From: Micromonospora sp. WMMD1128
Lineage (GTDB): Bacteria > Actinomycetota > Actinomycetes > Mycobacteriales > Micromonosporaceae
Reading direction: 5' to 3'
Assembly: GCF_027497235.1 (NCBI RefSeq)
Contig: NZ_CP114902.1
Span: forward strand, 4,924,001-4,988,000
Length of the DNA: 64,000 nucleotides
The notes beneath the pieces were generated by a model. That model was not told where the DNA came from. It did not search any database and saw only the letters and a list, made by a program, of their open reading frames with translations. A program made the translations under genes and the position numbers. Of the stretch, positions 29,579 through 38,841 are shown one piece after another (within the stretch, counting starts at the first letter, position 1; every line of letters starts with the position of its first letter).

Positions 29579-30439
29579 TCAGCCGCCCCGGCCGATGATG
29601 GTGTCGGCGGTGTGCTGCACCTGGTCGATCGGGATGGCGAAGCCGATGCCGATCGAGCCGGTCCCGTCGATGGTGGCGATGGCGGTGTTCACCCCGACCA
29701 CCTCACCGCGCGCGTTCACCAGCGGCCCGCCGGAGTTGCCCGGGTTGATGGGGGCGTCGGTCTGCACCGCGGTGTGCCTGCCGTTGCCGATCCGGACCTG
29801 CCGGTTGAGCGCGCTGACGATGCCGGCGGTGACCGTGCCGGAGAGCCCCAGCGGGGAACCGACCGCGAGCACCGGCTCACCCACCCGGGTCGCGTTCGCC
29901 TTGGCCAGCGGCAGCGGTGGCAGCCCGGCCGACGCGGGCACCTTGAGCACCGCCAGGTCACTGTCCGGCGCCCGGCCCACCACCTCGGCGGTGAACCGCC
30001 GCCCGTCCGAGGTCTCCACCGTGACCGGGCCGGAGCCGCCCCGGGCCAGGATGTGGTCGTTGGTGACGATGTGCTGCTCGTTGTCGATGGCGAAGCCGGA
30101 ACCGGACGCCCCCGCGCCGGACCGTCCCCCGACCGTCACCGAGACCACCCCCGGCACCGTCTTTCCGGCGGCGGTGACCAGCTCGGCCGGCACCGGCGCG
30201 GCGGCCGCCGCCGACGGGCCCGGCGCGCCCCGGTCGGCCGCCCAGGTGCCGGCCGCCGCGCCGGAGACGGTGGAGAGCGCCACCACCGCCGCCACGCTGA
30301 GCAACCGGCCGCGCCAGCTCGGTCGTCCCGCCGGCCCGCCCGATCCGGGTACGTCGGACCAGCCGCGCCCGTCCGGGCCCAGCTCGGGCGAGACGAACCA
30401 CGGGCCGCGCGGCTCGCCGAGTCCGGTCTGCACTGCCAT
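29579..30439 (-). CDS. membrane-anchored HtrA/DegP-like serine protease without PDZ
   Basis: 286 aa. One membrane segment (residues about 44-66) then a trypsin-like domain with His in IVTNDHILARG, Asp in APDSDLAVLKV and Ser in PINPGNSGGPLVN. No PDZ domain follows, so it is the short form. It is probably extracytoplasmic and degrades or trims envelope proteins. It lies 45 bp after the moxR-DUF58-VWA operon in the same direction and may belong to it. Confidence 0.92.
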   Translation of the reverse strand: MAVQTGLGEPRGPWFVSPELGPDGRGWSDVPGSGGPAGRPSWRGRLLSVAAVVALSTVSGAAAGTWAADRGAPGPSAAAAAPVPAELVTAAGKTVPGVVSVTVGGRSGAGASGSGFAIDNEQHIVTNDHILARGGSGPVTVETSDGRRFTAEVVGRAPDSDLAVLKVPASAGLPPLPLAKANATRVGEPVLAVGSPLGLSGTVTAGIVSALNRQVRIGNGRHTAVQTDAPINPGNSGGPLVNARGEVVGVNTAIATIDGTGSIGIGFAIPIDQVQHTADTIIGRGG

Positions 30440-30484
30440 GCCTGGCTCCTCAGTTGTCGTGGGTCGTCCGCCCCGGGTGTGCGG

Positions 30485-31444
30485 TCAGGGCAGTCGGGAG
30501 AACCACCGCAGCGATCCGGCGGCGGCGCCCATGGCCAGGACCAGCCCGAAGCCGATGAAGCGGGCTGAGATGTCCTGCCGTTGCGTGCGGTAGCCGACCG
30601 AGGTGCCGATGTCCTCGTAGACGTCCTTCAGCTCGCGGCTCGTCGACGCCTCGTGGAAGCCGCCGCCGGTCGCCTCCGCGACCGCCTTGAGCGTCTGCCC
30701 GTCCACCGGCACCTGGATCGCCCGGCCACCCCGGTCCACCGATCCGCCGGGCGTGCCGAACGAGATGGTGTGCACCGGGACCTTCGCCGCCACCGCCTGG
30801 TCGGCTGCCTCCATCGGGTCCGCCCCGGAGGTGTTCGCGCCGTCCGACAGGATGATGATCCGGGCCGGCGGCGGATTCTTCGCGGCCGAGGCGTCCAGGC
30901 TCTTCACCGCGCCCAGCGAGGTGCTGATCGCCTCGCCGATGGCGGTGCCCTGCACGCCGGTGATCCCCTCGGCGAGCCGCTCGATCCCCTCGTGCAGGGC
31001 CTCGCGGTCGGTGCTCGGCGGCACCAGCACCGCGGCGCTGCCGGCGAACGCCACCAGGCCCACGTTGAACTCGTCCGGCAACCCGTCGACGAACTTCCGG
31101 CCGGCTTCCTTGGCGGCGGTCAGCCGGTCCGGGTCCACGTCGCTCGCGAGCATCGAGGTGGAGACGTCCACCGCGACCATCACGGTGGCCCGTTCCCGGG
31201 GCACCCGCACCTCCGCTTCGGGCCGGGCGAATCCGACCACGAGCAGCGCCAGCATGGCCAGGAAGAGTCCCGCCGGGACGTGCCGCCGCCACGCCGGCCG
31301 GCGCGGCGCCACCCGGTCCAGCAGGCGCAGGTTGGTGAAGCGGACCGCGTACCGGCTCTGCCGGCGCTGGAGCACCAGGTAGCCGGCGACGAGCGCGGCG
31401 ACCGCGAGCAGCAGCCAGAGGCGGGCGGGCGACTGCCAGCTCAC
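30485..31444 (-). CDS. BatA-like membrane VWA protein
   Basis: 319 aa. Two N-terminal membrane segments (about 8-25 and 57-75), a von Willebrand A domain with intact MIDAS (VAVDVSTSMLASD, residues about 90-102; ILSDGANTSG later) and a C-terminal membrane segment (FIGFGLVLAMGAAAGSL). Such proteins work with MoxR ATPases in assembly or quality control of membrane complexes. The GTG start overlaps the DUF58 stop by 4 bp (GTGA). Confidence 0.92.
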   Translation of the reverse strand: MSWQSPARLWLLLAVAALVAGYLVLQRRQSRYAVRFTNLRLLDRVAPRRPAWRRHVPAGLFLAMLALLVVGFARPEAEVRVPRERATVMVAVDVSTSMLASDVDPDRLTAAKEAGRKFVDGLPDEFNVGLVAFAGSAAVLVPPSTDREALHEGIERLAEGITGVQGTAIGEAISTSLGAVKSLDASAAKNPPPARIIILSDGANTSGADPMEAADQAVAAKVPVHTISFGTPGGSVDRGGRAIQVPVDGQTLKAVAEATGGGFHEASTSRELKDVYEDIGTSVGYRTQRQDISARFIGFGLVLAMGAAAGSLRWFSRLP

Positions 31445-32592
31445 GCGGCACCTCCACGGGCGGCGGCCGGCACGGTGGCCAGCCGGCGCTGCTCGTGCAC
31501 GTGCCGGACGACGTCCGCGCACCAGTCCCGGTCGGTGCGCAGCGCCAGGTGGGTCGCGCCGGCCCGCCGCAGGGTACGGCGCACCTGGTCGCGCTGGGCG
31601 GCGGCGGCCCGCGCGTACCGCTCGCGCAGCGCCGGGTCACCGGTCCACACCTCGCGGTGGCGCCCGCTCTCCGGGTCGACCAGGGTGATCAGCCCCACGT
31701 CGGGCAGCTCCAGCTCGCGCGGGTCGGTCACCTCCACGGCGAGCACCTGGTGCCGCGCTCCCAGCCGGCGCAACGCGACCGCCCAGGGCGGCGCCGCGTC
31801 CGGGTCGTCGGGCAGCTCGTCGAGGAAGTCGGAGACGACCACCACCAGCCCCCGCCGGGTGGCCACCCGCTGGAGCCCGGCCAGGCCGTCGGCCAGGCCC
31901 GGGGCCGCGGTCCCGCCACGGTCGCCGGCCCGGCCCGTTGCGCCCGGCTCCGGCCGATCGCCGGTACGCGGGGCGCCGAGCAACGCACGGAGCAGGCCGA
32001 GCAGATGGGTACGCCCGCTGCGGGCCGGGAACCGGCGCAGCCCGTCCGGGGTGAGCACCTGGGCGCCGAGCCGGTTGCCCACTCCGGCGGTGAGGAAGCC
32101 GACGCAGGCCACCGCCGCCACCGCCAGTTCCCGCTTGTCCAGGGTGGACGTGCCGTACTCCATGCTCGGGCTGGCGTCGACGAGCAGCCAGGTGGTCAGC
32201 TCCCGGTCGGCGTCGACCTCCCGCACGTGCGGGACCGTGGTCCGGGCGGTGACCGCCCAGTCCATCCGGCGTACCTCGTCCTCGCCGGGGCGGTATTCGC
32301 GGCTGCCCGCCGCCTCGCTGCCGGGCCCGGGCAGCAGGCCCCGGTAGCGGCCGTGCAGCAGGCCGTCGAGCCGCCGGGTCACCGTCAGCTCCAACCGGCG
32401 CAGCCGCTCGTCGGGGGCGAGGTCGGCGAGCCGCGGATCGGCGCCGCCGAGGTCGTCGCGGCGGGCGCCGGCCGAACTGGGGACGGCTCCGGCGTACGCG
32501 GCCGGATCGGGCCGGGTGGACGCGACCGAGCCGGGCCGGGCGGGCCCGACCGGATCGGGCCGGGCGGGCGTGGGGACGGCCCGGCGGGTCAT
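31441..32592 (-). CDS. DUF58 domain protein
   Basis: 383 aa. The DUF58 core is marked by GRYRGLLPGPGSEAAGSREYRPGEDEVRRMDW, followed by a VWA-like part (TTWLLVDASPSMEYG; VVVSDFLDELPD). The first 50 aa are Pro/Ala-rich with low complexity. Middle gene of a MoxR operon; start and stop both overlap neighbours by 4 bp, so translation is coupled. Confidence 0.92.
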   Translation of the reverse strand: MTRRAVPTPARPDPVGPARPGSVASTRPDPAAYAGAVPSSAGARRDDLGGADPRLADLAPDERLRRLELTVTRRLDGLLHGRYRGLLPGPGSEAAGSREYRPGEDEVRRMDWAVTARTTVPHVREVDADRELTTWLLVDASPSMEYGTSTLDKRELAVAAVACVGFLTAGVGNRLGAQVLTPDGLRRFPARSGRTHLLGLLRALLGAPRTGDRPEPGATGRAGDRGGTAAPGLADGLAGLQRVATRRGLVVVVSDFLDELPDDPDAAPPWAVALRRLGARHQVLAVEVTDPRELELPDVGLITLVDPESGRHREVWTGDPALRERYARAAAAQRDQVRRTLRRAGATHLALRTDRDWCADVVRHVHEQRRLATVPAAARGGAA

Positions 32593-33638
32593 GCCGCCGC
32601 CAGGTCCGGCGTCGACGCCGCAGGCCCGGTCACCAGCCGGGGCGGGGGCACGGCCTCGACCAGGCGGCGCACCACCTCCTCGCCGGAGACGCCGTCGGCC
32701 ACCGCGTCGAAGGAGAGCACCAGCCGATGGGCCAGCACGTCCACCGCCAGTTCCCGGATGTCCTCCGGCAGCACGTAGTCCCGTCCGCGGATCAGCGCCT
32801 GCGCGCGGGCGGCGGCCACCAGGCCGAGCGTGGCCCGGGGACTGGCCCCGTACGCCAGCAGCGGCGCGACGTCGGGCAGGCCGAAGCGTCTCGGGTCGCG
32901 GGTGGCGAGGATGAGGCGGACCACGTACTCGGCGAGCGCGTGGTGGACGAAGACGTCGGCGGCGCGGCGTTGGAGTTCGCGCAGCCGGGCCGGGTCGAGC
33001 ACCGGCCGCGCGGTGGGGCGCTCGGCGCTCATCCGGTAGAGGATGGCCAGTTCGTCGGCGTCGCTCGGGTAGTCGACCACGACCTTCATCAGGAACCGGT
33101 CGCGTTGCGCCTCGGGCAGCTGGTAGACGCCCTCCGACTCGATCGGGTTCTGGGTGGCCAGCACCAGGAACGGGTCGGGCACGGGCCAGCTCCGCCCGGC
33201 GATGGAGACCTGCCGTTCGGCCATCGCCTCCAGCAGCGCCGACTGCACCTTGGCCGGGGCCCGGTTGATCTCGTCGGCGAGCACCAGGTTCGCCATGATC
33301 GGCCCCAGCTCCACGTCGAACGCCTCGGTGGACGCCCGGTAGATCCGGGTGCCGACGATGTCCGACGGGACCAGGTCGGGGGTGAACTGGATCCGGGAGA
33401 ACGTGCCGCCGACGACTGTGGCGAGCGTCTGCGCGGCAAGCGTCTTGGCCACCCCCGGTACGCCCTCCAGCAGACAGTGGCCGTCGGCGATCAGGGCGGT
33501 GAGCAGGCGGTCGACGAGTCGATCCTGCCCGACGATCACGCGTTTGACCTCGAAGAGGGTCTGGTCCAGCTCGACGCCGCTCGCGTCCGCATCGACCGGG
33601 CTGGGCACGCTGGCCAGGGTGTCCGAGATGTCCGTCAC
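32589..33638 (-). CDS. MoxR family AAA+ ATPase
   Basis: 349 aa. Walker A LEGVPGVAKTLAAQTLA, Walker B NLVLADEINRAPAKVQSALLEAMAERQV, sensor 1 LATQNPIESEGVYQLPEAQRDRFL and sensor 2 region GASPRATLGLVAAARA. First gene of the moxR-DUF58-VWA operon, which serves chaperone-like insertion or maturation of cell-envelope complexes in other bacteria; the client here is unknown. Confidence 0.96.
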   Translation of the reverse strand: MTDISDTLASVPSPVDADASGVELDQTLFEVKRVIVGQDRLVDRLLTALIADGHCLLEGVPGVAKTLAAQTLATVVGGTFSRIQFTPDLVPSDIVGTRIYRASTEAFDVELGPIMANLVLADEINRAPAKVQSALLEAMAERQVSIAGRSWPVPDPFLVLATQNPIESEGVYQLPEAQRDRFLMKVVVDYPSDADELAILYRMSAERPTARPVLDPARLRELQRRAADVFVHHALAEYVVRLILATRDPRRFGLPDVAPLLAYGASPRATLGLVAAARAQALIRGRDYVLPEDIRELAVDVLAHRLVLSFDAVADGVSGEEVVRRLVEAVPPPRLVTGPAASTPDLAAA

Positions 33639-33786
33639 GGTGCTTGCTTCCCGTGCCGGACCGGGAACAAACGTCGGATTATCGGCCCCACTGCCACCCG
33701 GGGCAGGCCGGACCGGGAGAAGTTCCCCGACCGGGCGGCAACGACGCGAACCGGGGAGGCGCGGGCCGGACCGGGACGGAACACGA

Positions 33787-33816
33787 CACCGACCCCCACC
33801 GTGGCGGGGGTCGGTG
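33787..33816 (-). terminator. terminator after the 173-aa secreted protein
   Basis: A perfect 11-bp stem (CACCGACCCCC with GGGGGTCGGTG) and 8-nt loop, 14 nt after the stop of the minus-strand gene. Confidence 0.75.
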
Positions 33817-33830
33817 CGCGGCGGAGCGGA

Positions 33831-34352
33831 TCAGCTCGTGACCACGATGTGGAAGCCTCGCGGCGAGGGCGAACCCCCGGAGGTGCGGGTCTGCACGAAG
33901 ACCGCGTTCGGGGTCAGCAGGCGCGGCGCCACGGAGATCTCACCGGCGGGCGGGACGTTCGCCGAGTCGTTGGTGCCGATCGTCGCCACGTACGCCTTGT
34001 GGCTCACGTCGTAGTCGAGCAGCACCTGGTACTGCCCCGGCCACACGCCCGGCCCGAGCGGGAACCGGAACGAGGACACCACGTTGCCGGAGTGCTGCAA
34101 CAGCGTCCCGGTGGACGACACCACCGCCCAGGCGACCTGGCCGGAGGCCGGCGGCGCCAGGGTGGCCCGCATGGCGGTCCGGGCAGCCTGCTTCTCGGCG
34201 GCGCTGACCGTCGGCTGCTGCCCGGCCGCCCGGGCCGCCTGGCCCGCCCTCGACTCGGGCTGGGCGGCGACCGCGATCCCGCCGCCGGCCACGGTAAGGG
34301 CCAGCGCAGCAAGCGCCACCACCGTCGCCTTGCGTTTGAAGAATGTAGCCAT
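33831..34352 (-). CDS. small secreted protein of unknown function
   Basis: 173 aa. A clear Sec signal peptide (KRKATVVALAALALTVAGGGIAVAAQ, cleavage likely near residue 30), then an Ala/Gln-rich spacer and a beta-rich domain (VAWAVVSSTGTLLQHSG, PGVWPGQYQVLLDYDVS, PNAVFVQTRTSG). No Cys and no catalytic motif visible. ATG start with GAGGGGGAT upstream. The 288-bp region upstream (34353-34640) is AT-richer and holds the promoters of this and the divergent gene. Confidence 0.75.
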   Translation of the reverse strand: MATFFKRKATVVALAALALTVAGGGIAVAAQPESRAGQAARAAGQQPTVSAAEKQAARTAMRATLAPPASGQVAWAVVSSTGTLLQHSGNVVSSFRFPLGPGVWPGQYQVLLDYDVSHKAYVATIGTNDSANVPPAGEISVAPRLLTPNAVFVQTRTSGGSPSPRGFHIVVTS

Positions 34353-34640
34353 GACAGATCCCCCTCGGTTGACCGTGGCGATACGGCGGATGCGCGAAAT
34401 TGCGGATCATCGGGTATCCGAATTCCGGTCGCACCGCTGCTGAGCTGGTATTACACGGCAAGTTGAGATGGCTCAACCAGGTGGAACCTAACACCGGAAA
34501 ATGGGGCGGTCAATAGTGGATATCGCGTGTCCAGCACCCGTAAAAAACTCGACATAAATTGCGAGTGAGTAGCGCTCGACCATTCACGAAATTGGTTCAC
34601 GGGCATCGCCCGCGGGCCCTTCGTCGGTAGCCTCACCGTC

Positions 34641-35624
34641 GTGTTCACGCGTGATGATTCCCCGCGCCGGGGTGGCCGGTGGGCGACGGTGGCCTGCTGG
34701 TCGACGGTCGTGCCGGTGGCCGCCTGGGCGGTGCTGCGGCTGGCCGGGCTGGAGCGTGGCCCGCTGGTGCTGACGACCGCGTTCACGCCGTACGTCGCCG
34801 CCGTGGCGCCGGTCGCGGCGGTGCTGGCGCTCGCGCTGCGACGCCGCGCGCCCGCGGTGGTCGCGGCGCTTGCCGCGCTGGCGCTCGTCGGCGTGGTGGC
34901 GCCGCGGGCGGTCGCCGACGACCGGCCGCCGGCCGACGGCCCGACGCTGCGGCTGCTCACCGCGAACCTGCGGCTGGGCTCGGCCGACCCGGCGGCGCTC
35001 GTGGCGCTGGTCCGCGCGCAGCGGGTGGACGTGCTCACCGTGCAGGAACTCACCCCGCAGCTCGCCGCTGACCTGGACCGGCTCGGCCTGGCCACCCTGC
35101 TGCCGCACCGGTCGTTGAGCCCGGAGGTGGGCTCCACCGGCTCCGGCCTGTACGCCCGCCATCCGCTGCGTGACCCCGGTCACCGGCGTCACCGGCGATG
35201 GTTCCTCACCCAGGCGTACGCGACCGTGACGGTGCCGGGAGCGCCGCCCCTGCGGGTGGAGTCGGCGCACCCGGGCGCGCCGTACACCCTGGACGCGGTG
35301 CCGAAGTGGTGGACCGACCAGCGCGCCCAGCCGCCGGCCACCCCGACCGCCGGGCTCAGCGTGCTGGCCGGCGACTTCAACGCCACGCTCGACCACGCCA
35401 CGATGCGCCGTCTGATCGCGACCGGCTACACCGACGCCGCCGACGCGGTCGGGGCCGGGCTCGCCGGCACCTGGGGCCCGTACGGCGGGGATCCGATCCC
35501 GCCGGTCACCATCGACCACGTGCTCGTCGACAGGCGCATCGCGGTCCTTGCCGTCGGCACCCGGCCGGTGCCCGGCAGCGACCACCGGGCGCTGCTGGCC
35601 GAGCTGCGCCTGCCGGCGGCGTGA
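34641..35624 (+). CDS. membrane-anchored endonuclease/exonuclease/phosphatase family protein
   Basis: 327 aa. Two to three N-terminal membrane segments (residues about 15-95) then an EEP domain: RLLTANLRLGSAD, VDVLTVQELTPQ, SVLAGDFNATLDH, TIDHVLVDRR and GSDHRALLAEL, giving the Asn, Glu, Asp and His of the active site. Domain faces outside if topology follows relatives. TAGCCT lies 7 nt before the GTG with no Shine-Dalgarno: leaderless mRNA likely. A second EEP protein of this sort is at 17638-19560. Confidence 0.85.
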   Translation: MFTRDDSPRRGGRWATVACWSTVVPVAAWAVLRLAGLERGPLVLTTAFTPYVAAVAPVAAVLALALRRRAPAVVAALAALALVGVVAPRAVADDRPPADGPTLRLLTANLRLGSADPAALVALVRAQRVDVLTVQELTPQLAADLDRLGLATLLPHRSLSPEVGSTGSGLYARHPLRDPGHRRHRRWFLTQAYATVTVPGAPPLRVESAHPGAPYTLDAVPKWWTDQRAQPPATPTAGLSVLAGDFNATLDHATMRRLIATGYTDAADAVGAGLAGTWGPYGGDPIPPVTIDHVLVDRRIAVLAVGTRPVPGSDHRALLAELRLPAA

Positions 35625-35635
35625 GGGCGACGGGT

Positions 35636-35690
35636 GTTAAGCGGGGCCCCTTCCTCTACCGGAGGCGTTAAGCGGGGCCCCCGCCTTACT
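35636..35690. repeat. GC palindromic repeat, copy C
   Basis: GTTAAGCGGGGCCCCTTCCTCTACC, spacer, GCGTTAAGCGGGGCCCCCGCCTTAC. The left arm is imperfect (CCCCTTCCT). It encodes the last residues of citramalate synthase (GAPLNASGRGRGPA) and its stop. Confidence 0.93.
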
Positions 35691-37253
35691 GAGGCCGTAG
35701 GTGAGCGCGTCGACGAGCGCGTGCCAGCTCGCCTCCACCACGTTGGGGTGCACGCCGACCGTGGTCCAGTCCCGGCCGACGCCGGCGGTCTCCACAAGCA
35801 CCCGGGTCACCGCGCCGGTGCCGTGGCTGCCCTCCAGGATGCGCACCTTGTAGTCGGCCAGCTCGAACTCGCGCAGCTCCGGGTAGTGCCGGGACAGCCC
35901 GACCCGCAGCGCCTCGTCGAGCGCGTTGACCGGGCCGTTGCCCTCGGCGGTGGCGATCACCCGCTCGCCGCGTACCCGGATCTTGACGGTCGCCTCGGAG
36001 ACCACCGCGCCGTCCTCGCGGTGCTCGACAAGCACCCGGTACGACTCCAGCGCGAACGGCCGGGCCGGCGCGGCGTCCGGCAGCTCCGAGCGGACCAGCA
36101 GCTCGAACGAGGCGTCGGCGGCCTCGAACGACCAGCCGCCGGCCTCCAGCTCCTTGACCCGCCCGGTGACCCGGGACAGGGCGTCCGGATGGGCGGCCAG
36201 GTCCAGCCCGAGCTCGCGACTCTTGAGCTCGATGCTGGCCCGGCCGGCCATCTCGGTCACCAGGATCCGCATGTCGTTGCCCACCACCGACGGGTCCACG
36301 TGGTTGTAGAGCAACGGGTCGACCTTGATCGCGCTGGCGTGCAGCCCCGCCTTGTGGGCGAAGGCGGCGGCCCCGACGTAGGCCTGGTGGGTGTCGGGGG
36401 CGATGTTGGCGATCTCGGCGATGGCGTGCGAGACCCGCACCATCTGTTCCAGGCAGCCCTCCGGTAGGACGGGCATGCCGAGCTTGAGCTGGAGGTTCGC
36501 GACGATCGCGAAGATGTCGGCGTTGCCGGGGCGCTCGCCGTACCCGTTCGCGGTGCCCTGCACGTGCCGCACGCCGGCCTCGACCGCGGCGATGGTGTTG
36601 GCCACCGCGCAGGCGGTGTCGTTCTGGGCGTGCATGCCGAGCCGCTCCGGCGCGACCCCGGTCCGCCCGACCAGGTCGGCGATCACGGCGGTGACCTGGG
36701 AGGGCAGCATGCCGCCGTTGGTGTCGCAGAGCACGAACCGCTCGGCGCCGGCAGCCAGCGCGGCCTCCGCCACGGCGGCGGTGTAGCCCGGGTCGTGCCG
36801 GAAGCCGTCGAAGGTGTGCTCGCCGTCGACGAAGACGCGCCGTCCCTGCGACACCAGGTAGGCCACGGTGTCCCGCACCATCGCGAGGTTCTCCTCGGCG
36901 GTGGTGCGCAGCGCCCGCTCGACGTGCCGCAGGTCCGCCTTGGCGACGAGCGCCACCGCCGGGGTCTGCGCGTCGAGCAGCCCACGCACCTGCGGGTCGT
37001 CCTCGACCGCCAGGCCGGCCTTGCGGGTGGCGCCGAACGCGACCAGGATCGCGTGCCGCAGCTTCAGCTCGGTGCGCGCCCGGTGGAAGAACTCGGTGTC
37101 CTTGGGCACCGCGCCCGGCCAACCGCCCTCGATGAAGCCGACCCCGAGGTCGTCGAGCAGGCGGGCCACCGCCAGCTTGTCGACCACCGAGTAGCTGAGC
37201 CCTTCGCGCTGGGCGCCGTCGCGCAGCGTCGTGTCGTACACCTGGAAGGTCAT
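35637..37253 (-). CDS. cimA: (R)-citramalate synthase
   Basis: 538 aa. HMGL-like TIM barrel (VYDTTLRDGAQREGLSYSV, GVGFIEGGWPGAVPKD, VFVDGEHTFDGFRHDP, VLCDTNGGMLPSQV, GMHAQNDTACAVANTIAAVEAGV) then the LeuA dimer domain (residues about 400-520). It condenses pyruvate and acetyl-CoA to citramalate, the threonine-independent route to 2-ketobutyrate and isoleucine. The natural C-terminus is extended by about 15 aa read from the palindromic repeat. A leader ORF and terminator upstream suggest attenuation. Confidence 0.93.
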   Translation of the reverse strand: MTFQVYDTTLRDGAQREGLSYSVVDKLAVARLLDDLGVGFIEGGWPGAVPKDTEFFHRARTELKLRHAILVAFGATRKAGLAVEDDPQVRGLLDAQTPAVALVAKADLRHVERALRTTAEENLAMVRDTVAYLVSQGRRVFVDGEHTFDGFRHDPGYTAAVAEAALAAGAERFVLCDTNGGMLPSQVTAVIADLVGRTGVAPERLGMHAQNDTACAVANTIAAVEAGVRHVQGTANGYGERPGNADIFAIVANLQLKLGMPVLPEGCLEQMVRVSHAIAEIANIAPDTHQAYVGAAAFAHKAGLHASAIKVDPLLYNHVDPSVVGNDMRILVTEMAGRASIELKSRELGLDLAAHPDALSRVTGRVKELEAGGWSFEAADASFELLVRSELPDAAPARPFALESYRVLVEHREDGAVVSEATVKIRVRGERVIATAEGNGPVNALDEALRVGLSRHYPELREFELADYKVRILEGSHGTGAVTRVLVETAGVGRDWTTVGVHPNVVEASWHALVDALTYGLSKAGAPLNASGRGRGPA

Positions 37254-37286
37254 CGGAGTCCTCTTCTCGTGCCTGGGGAGAGCAAC

Positions 37287-37315
37287 AAAAAGACCCCCCG
37301 CGAATGCGGGAGGTC
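37287..37315 (-). terminator. cimA leader attenuator terminator
   Basis: A 10-bp stem (GACCTCCCGC with GCGGGGGGTC, one U-G pair, ATTC loop) directly followed by five U, ending 33 nt before the cimA ATG. A U-tailed terminator so close to a start is expected only for attenuation. Confidence 0.8.
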
Positions 37316-37346
37316 GGCGCGCTCGGCGAGGGGAAAGGCCGGCGCG

Positions 37347-37379
37347 CTAGCTGCTAATGATCAGGACGGAGCTGGTCAC
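37347..37379 (-). CDS. cimA leader peptide (MTSSVLIISS)
   Basis: A 10-codon ORF, GTG start, with consecutive Val-Leu-Ile-Ile codons just before Ser-Ser-stop. It ends 31 nt before the attenuator stem. All three branched-chain amino acids are sampled, so ribosome stalling would signal shortage. CAGAGT lies 7 nt upstream of the GTG, similar to the -10 boxes of ilvD and the ilvB leader. No experimental support. Confidence 0.7.
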   Translation of the reverse strand: MTSSVLIISS

Positions 37380-37531
37380 GATCGGTACTCTGCCACCTCC
37401 GCCGGGTTTTGGGAGTCGTAATCCACATTCCGGGACGCCACCTCCGGGTTGGCGCCCGGGCCGGATGGGTAACCCCGGTCGGAGGACAGCGTCACAGGGA
37501 CGGCCACCGCCGTCGGGACGGGAGTGGGCAG

Positions 37532-37996
37532 ATGGAGAGACTGGACCCGCACGCCACGCACGCCGGCACCGAACCGGTCGTCGACGACGGTCGCGGCGCG
37601 GTCGCCGGCGGCGCGCCGGGCGGCGCGTTCGACCCGTGGCGCTACCGGGACGAAGCCGGGGTGGCAAGCGCGGACCTGACCGGTTACAAGGTCGAGGCCA
37701 CCGACGGCGGCATCGGCAAGATCGACCGCGCCAGCCACGACGTCGACGACAGCTACCTGGTCGTCGACACCGGCCCATGGATCTTCGGCCGGAAGGTCAT
37801 GCTGCCGGCCGGCACCGTGAGCCACGTCGACCACGACGAGCGGAAGGTCTTCGTCGACCGGGACAAGGACCAGATCAAGGCCGCCCCGGAGTACGACGAG
37901 GCCGACCACGCCGACCCGACCTACCGGGACAAGCTCGGCGGCTACTACGGCGAGAACCACTCCGCGCTGCCACCGGACGGCCCGCCCCGGACCTGA
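37532..37996 (+). CDS. PRC-barrel domain protein
   Basis: 154 aa. The PRC-barrel (residues about 45-120) reads LTGYKVEATDGGIGKIDRAS, YLVVDTGPWIFGRKVMLPAGTV and DRDKDQIKAAPEYD, ending YYGENHSALPP. Proteins of this kind are abundant stress-related proteins in actinobacteria; a specific job is unknown. The ATG at 37532 has GGGAG about 8 nt upstream. Confidence 0.88.
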   Translation: MERLDPHATHAGTEPVVDDGRGAVAGGAPGGAFDPWRYRDEAGVASADLTGYKVEATDGGIGKIDRASHDVDDSYLVVDTGPWIFGRKVMLPAGTVSHVDHDERKVFVDRDKDQIKAAPEYDEADHADPTYRDKLGGYYGENHSALPPDGPPRT

Positions 37997-38060
37997 TCCG
38001 GCACCGGCCCCGGCCGGCGGCGGCACACCGATGCCGCCGCCGGCCGTTACCGTGTCAGGG

Positions 38061-38792
38061 ATGGAGGCACCGGAGAATCCCTTCCCCGCGTTGTTCAACT
38101 TCCGCGACGTCGGCGGCTACCGCACCCGTGACGGGCGCACCGTCCGGCGCCGTCGGCTCTACCGTTCCGACTCCCTGCACCGCATCGACTCCAGCGACCG
38201 GGCGGCGTTCACCGCGCTCGGCATCCGTACGGTCATCGACCTGCGCCGCCCCACCGAGGTCGAGCGCGACGGCCGGGTGCCGGCCTACGACGGGCTCACC
38301 TACCGGCACATCCACCCCGAGCACGAGGACTGGGCCGCCCGGCGCTACGAGTCCTCCGGCGTCAGCCTGGCCCGCTACCTCGCCGACCGGTACGCCGACC
38401 TGGCCCGCACCGGCACCGCGGGGCTGGCCGAGGCGGTCGGCCTGATCGCCGACAGCGCCAACGCCCCGGTGGTGGTGCACTGCGTCGCCGGCAAGGACCG
38501 CACCGGCATCGTCTGCGCGCTCACGCTCGCCGTGCTCGGCGTGCCGGACGCCGACATCGTCGCCGACTACGCGCTGAGCACCGCGGCGTCCGAGCGGTTC
38601 GGCGCCTGGGTGCGGGCCACCCTGCCGGACGCGGAGGAGCCACCACCGCCGTTCCTGGCCTCCCCCGCCGAGGCGATGGAGCTGTTCCTCGCCGAGCTGC
38701 GCGCCAGCCACGGCTCGGTGGAGGGCTACCTGGCCCACGCCGGCGTCACCGACGAGCAGCTCCGGGCCCTCCCGACCCACCTGCTGGAGTGA
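38061..38792 (+). CDS. tyrosine-protein phosphatase (IphP/PtpB-like)
   Basis: 243 aa. N-terminal NFRDVGGYRTRDGR, general-acid region, and the Cys-phosphatase loop VVVHCVAGKDRTGIVCAL (HCxxGKDRTG). This is the class that includes mycobacterial PtpB and other dual phosphatases acting on proteins or lipids. TACCGT lies 7 nt upstream of the ATG with no Shine-Dalgarno, so likely leaderless. Convergent with ilvE. Confidence 0.93.
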   Translation: MEAPENPFPALFNFRDVGGYRTRDGRTVRRRRLYRSDSLHRIDSSDRAAFTALGIRTVIDLRRPTEVERDGRVPAYDGLTYRHIHPEHEDWAARRYESSGVSLARYLADRYADLARTGTAGLAEAVGLIADSANAPVVVHCVAGKDRTGIVCALTLAVLGVPDADIVADYALSTAASERFGAWVRATLPDAEEPPPPFLASPAEAMELFLAELRASHGSVEGYLAHAGVTDEQLRALPTHLLE

Positions 38793-38841
38793 CCGTCAGG
38801 CCGGCGTCGCCCGGGGGCGGCGCCGGCCACGGATGCGGCCG

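Noticed and set aside
35637..35690. The GAPLNASGRGRGPA tail as a functional part of citramalate synthase.
   Set aside because: It is read from an intergenic repeat that gives similar tails to unrelated proteins.
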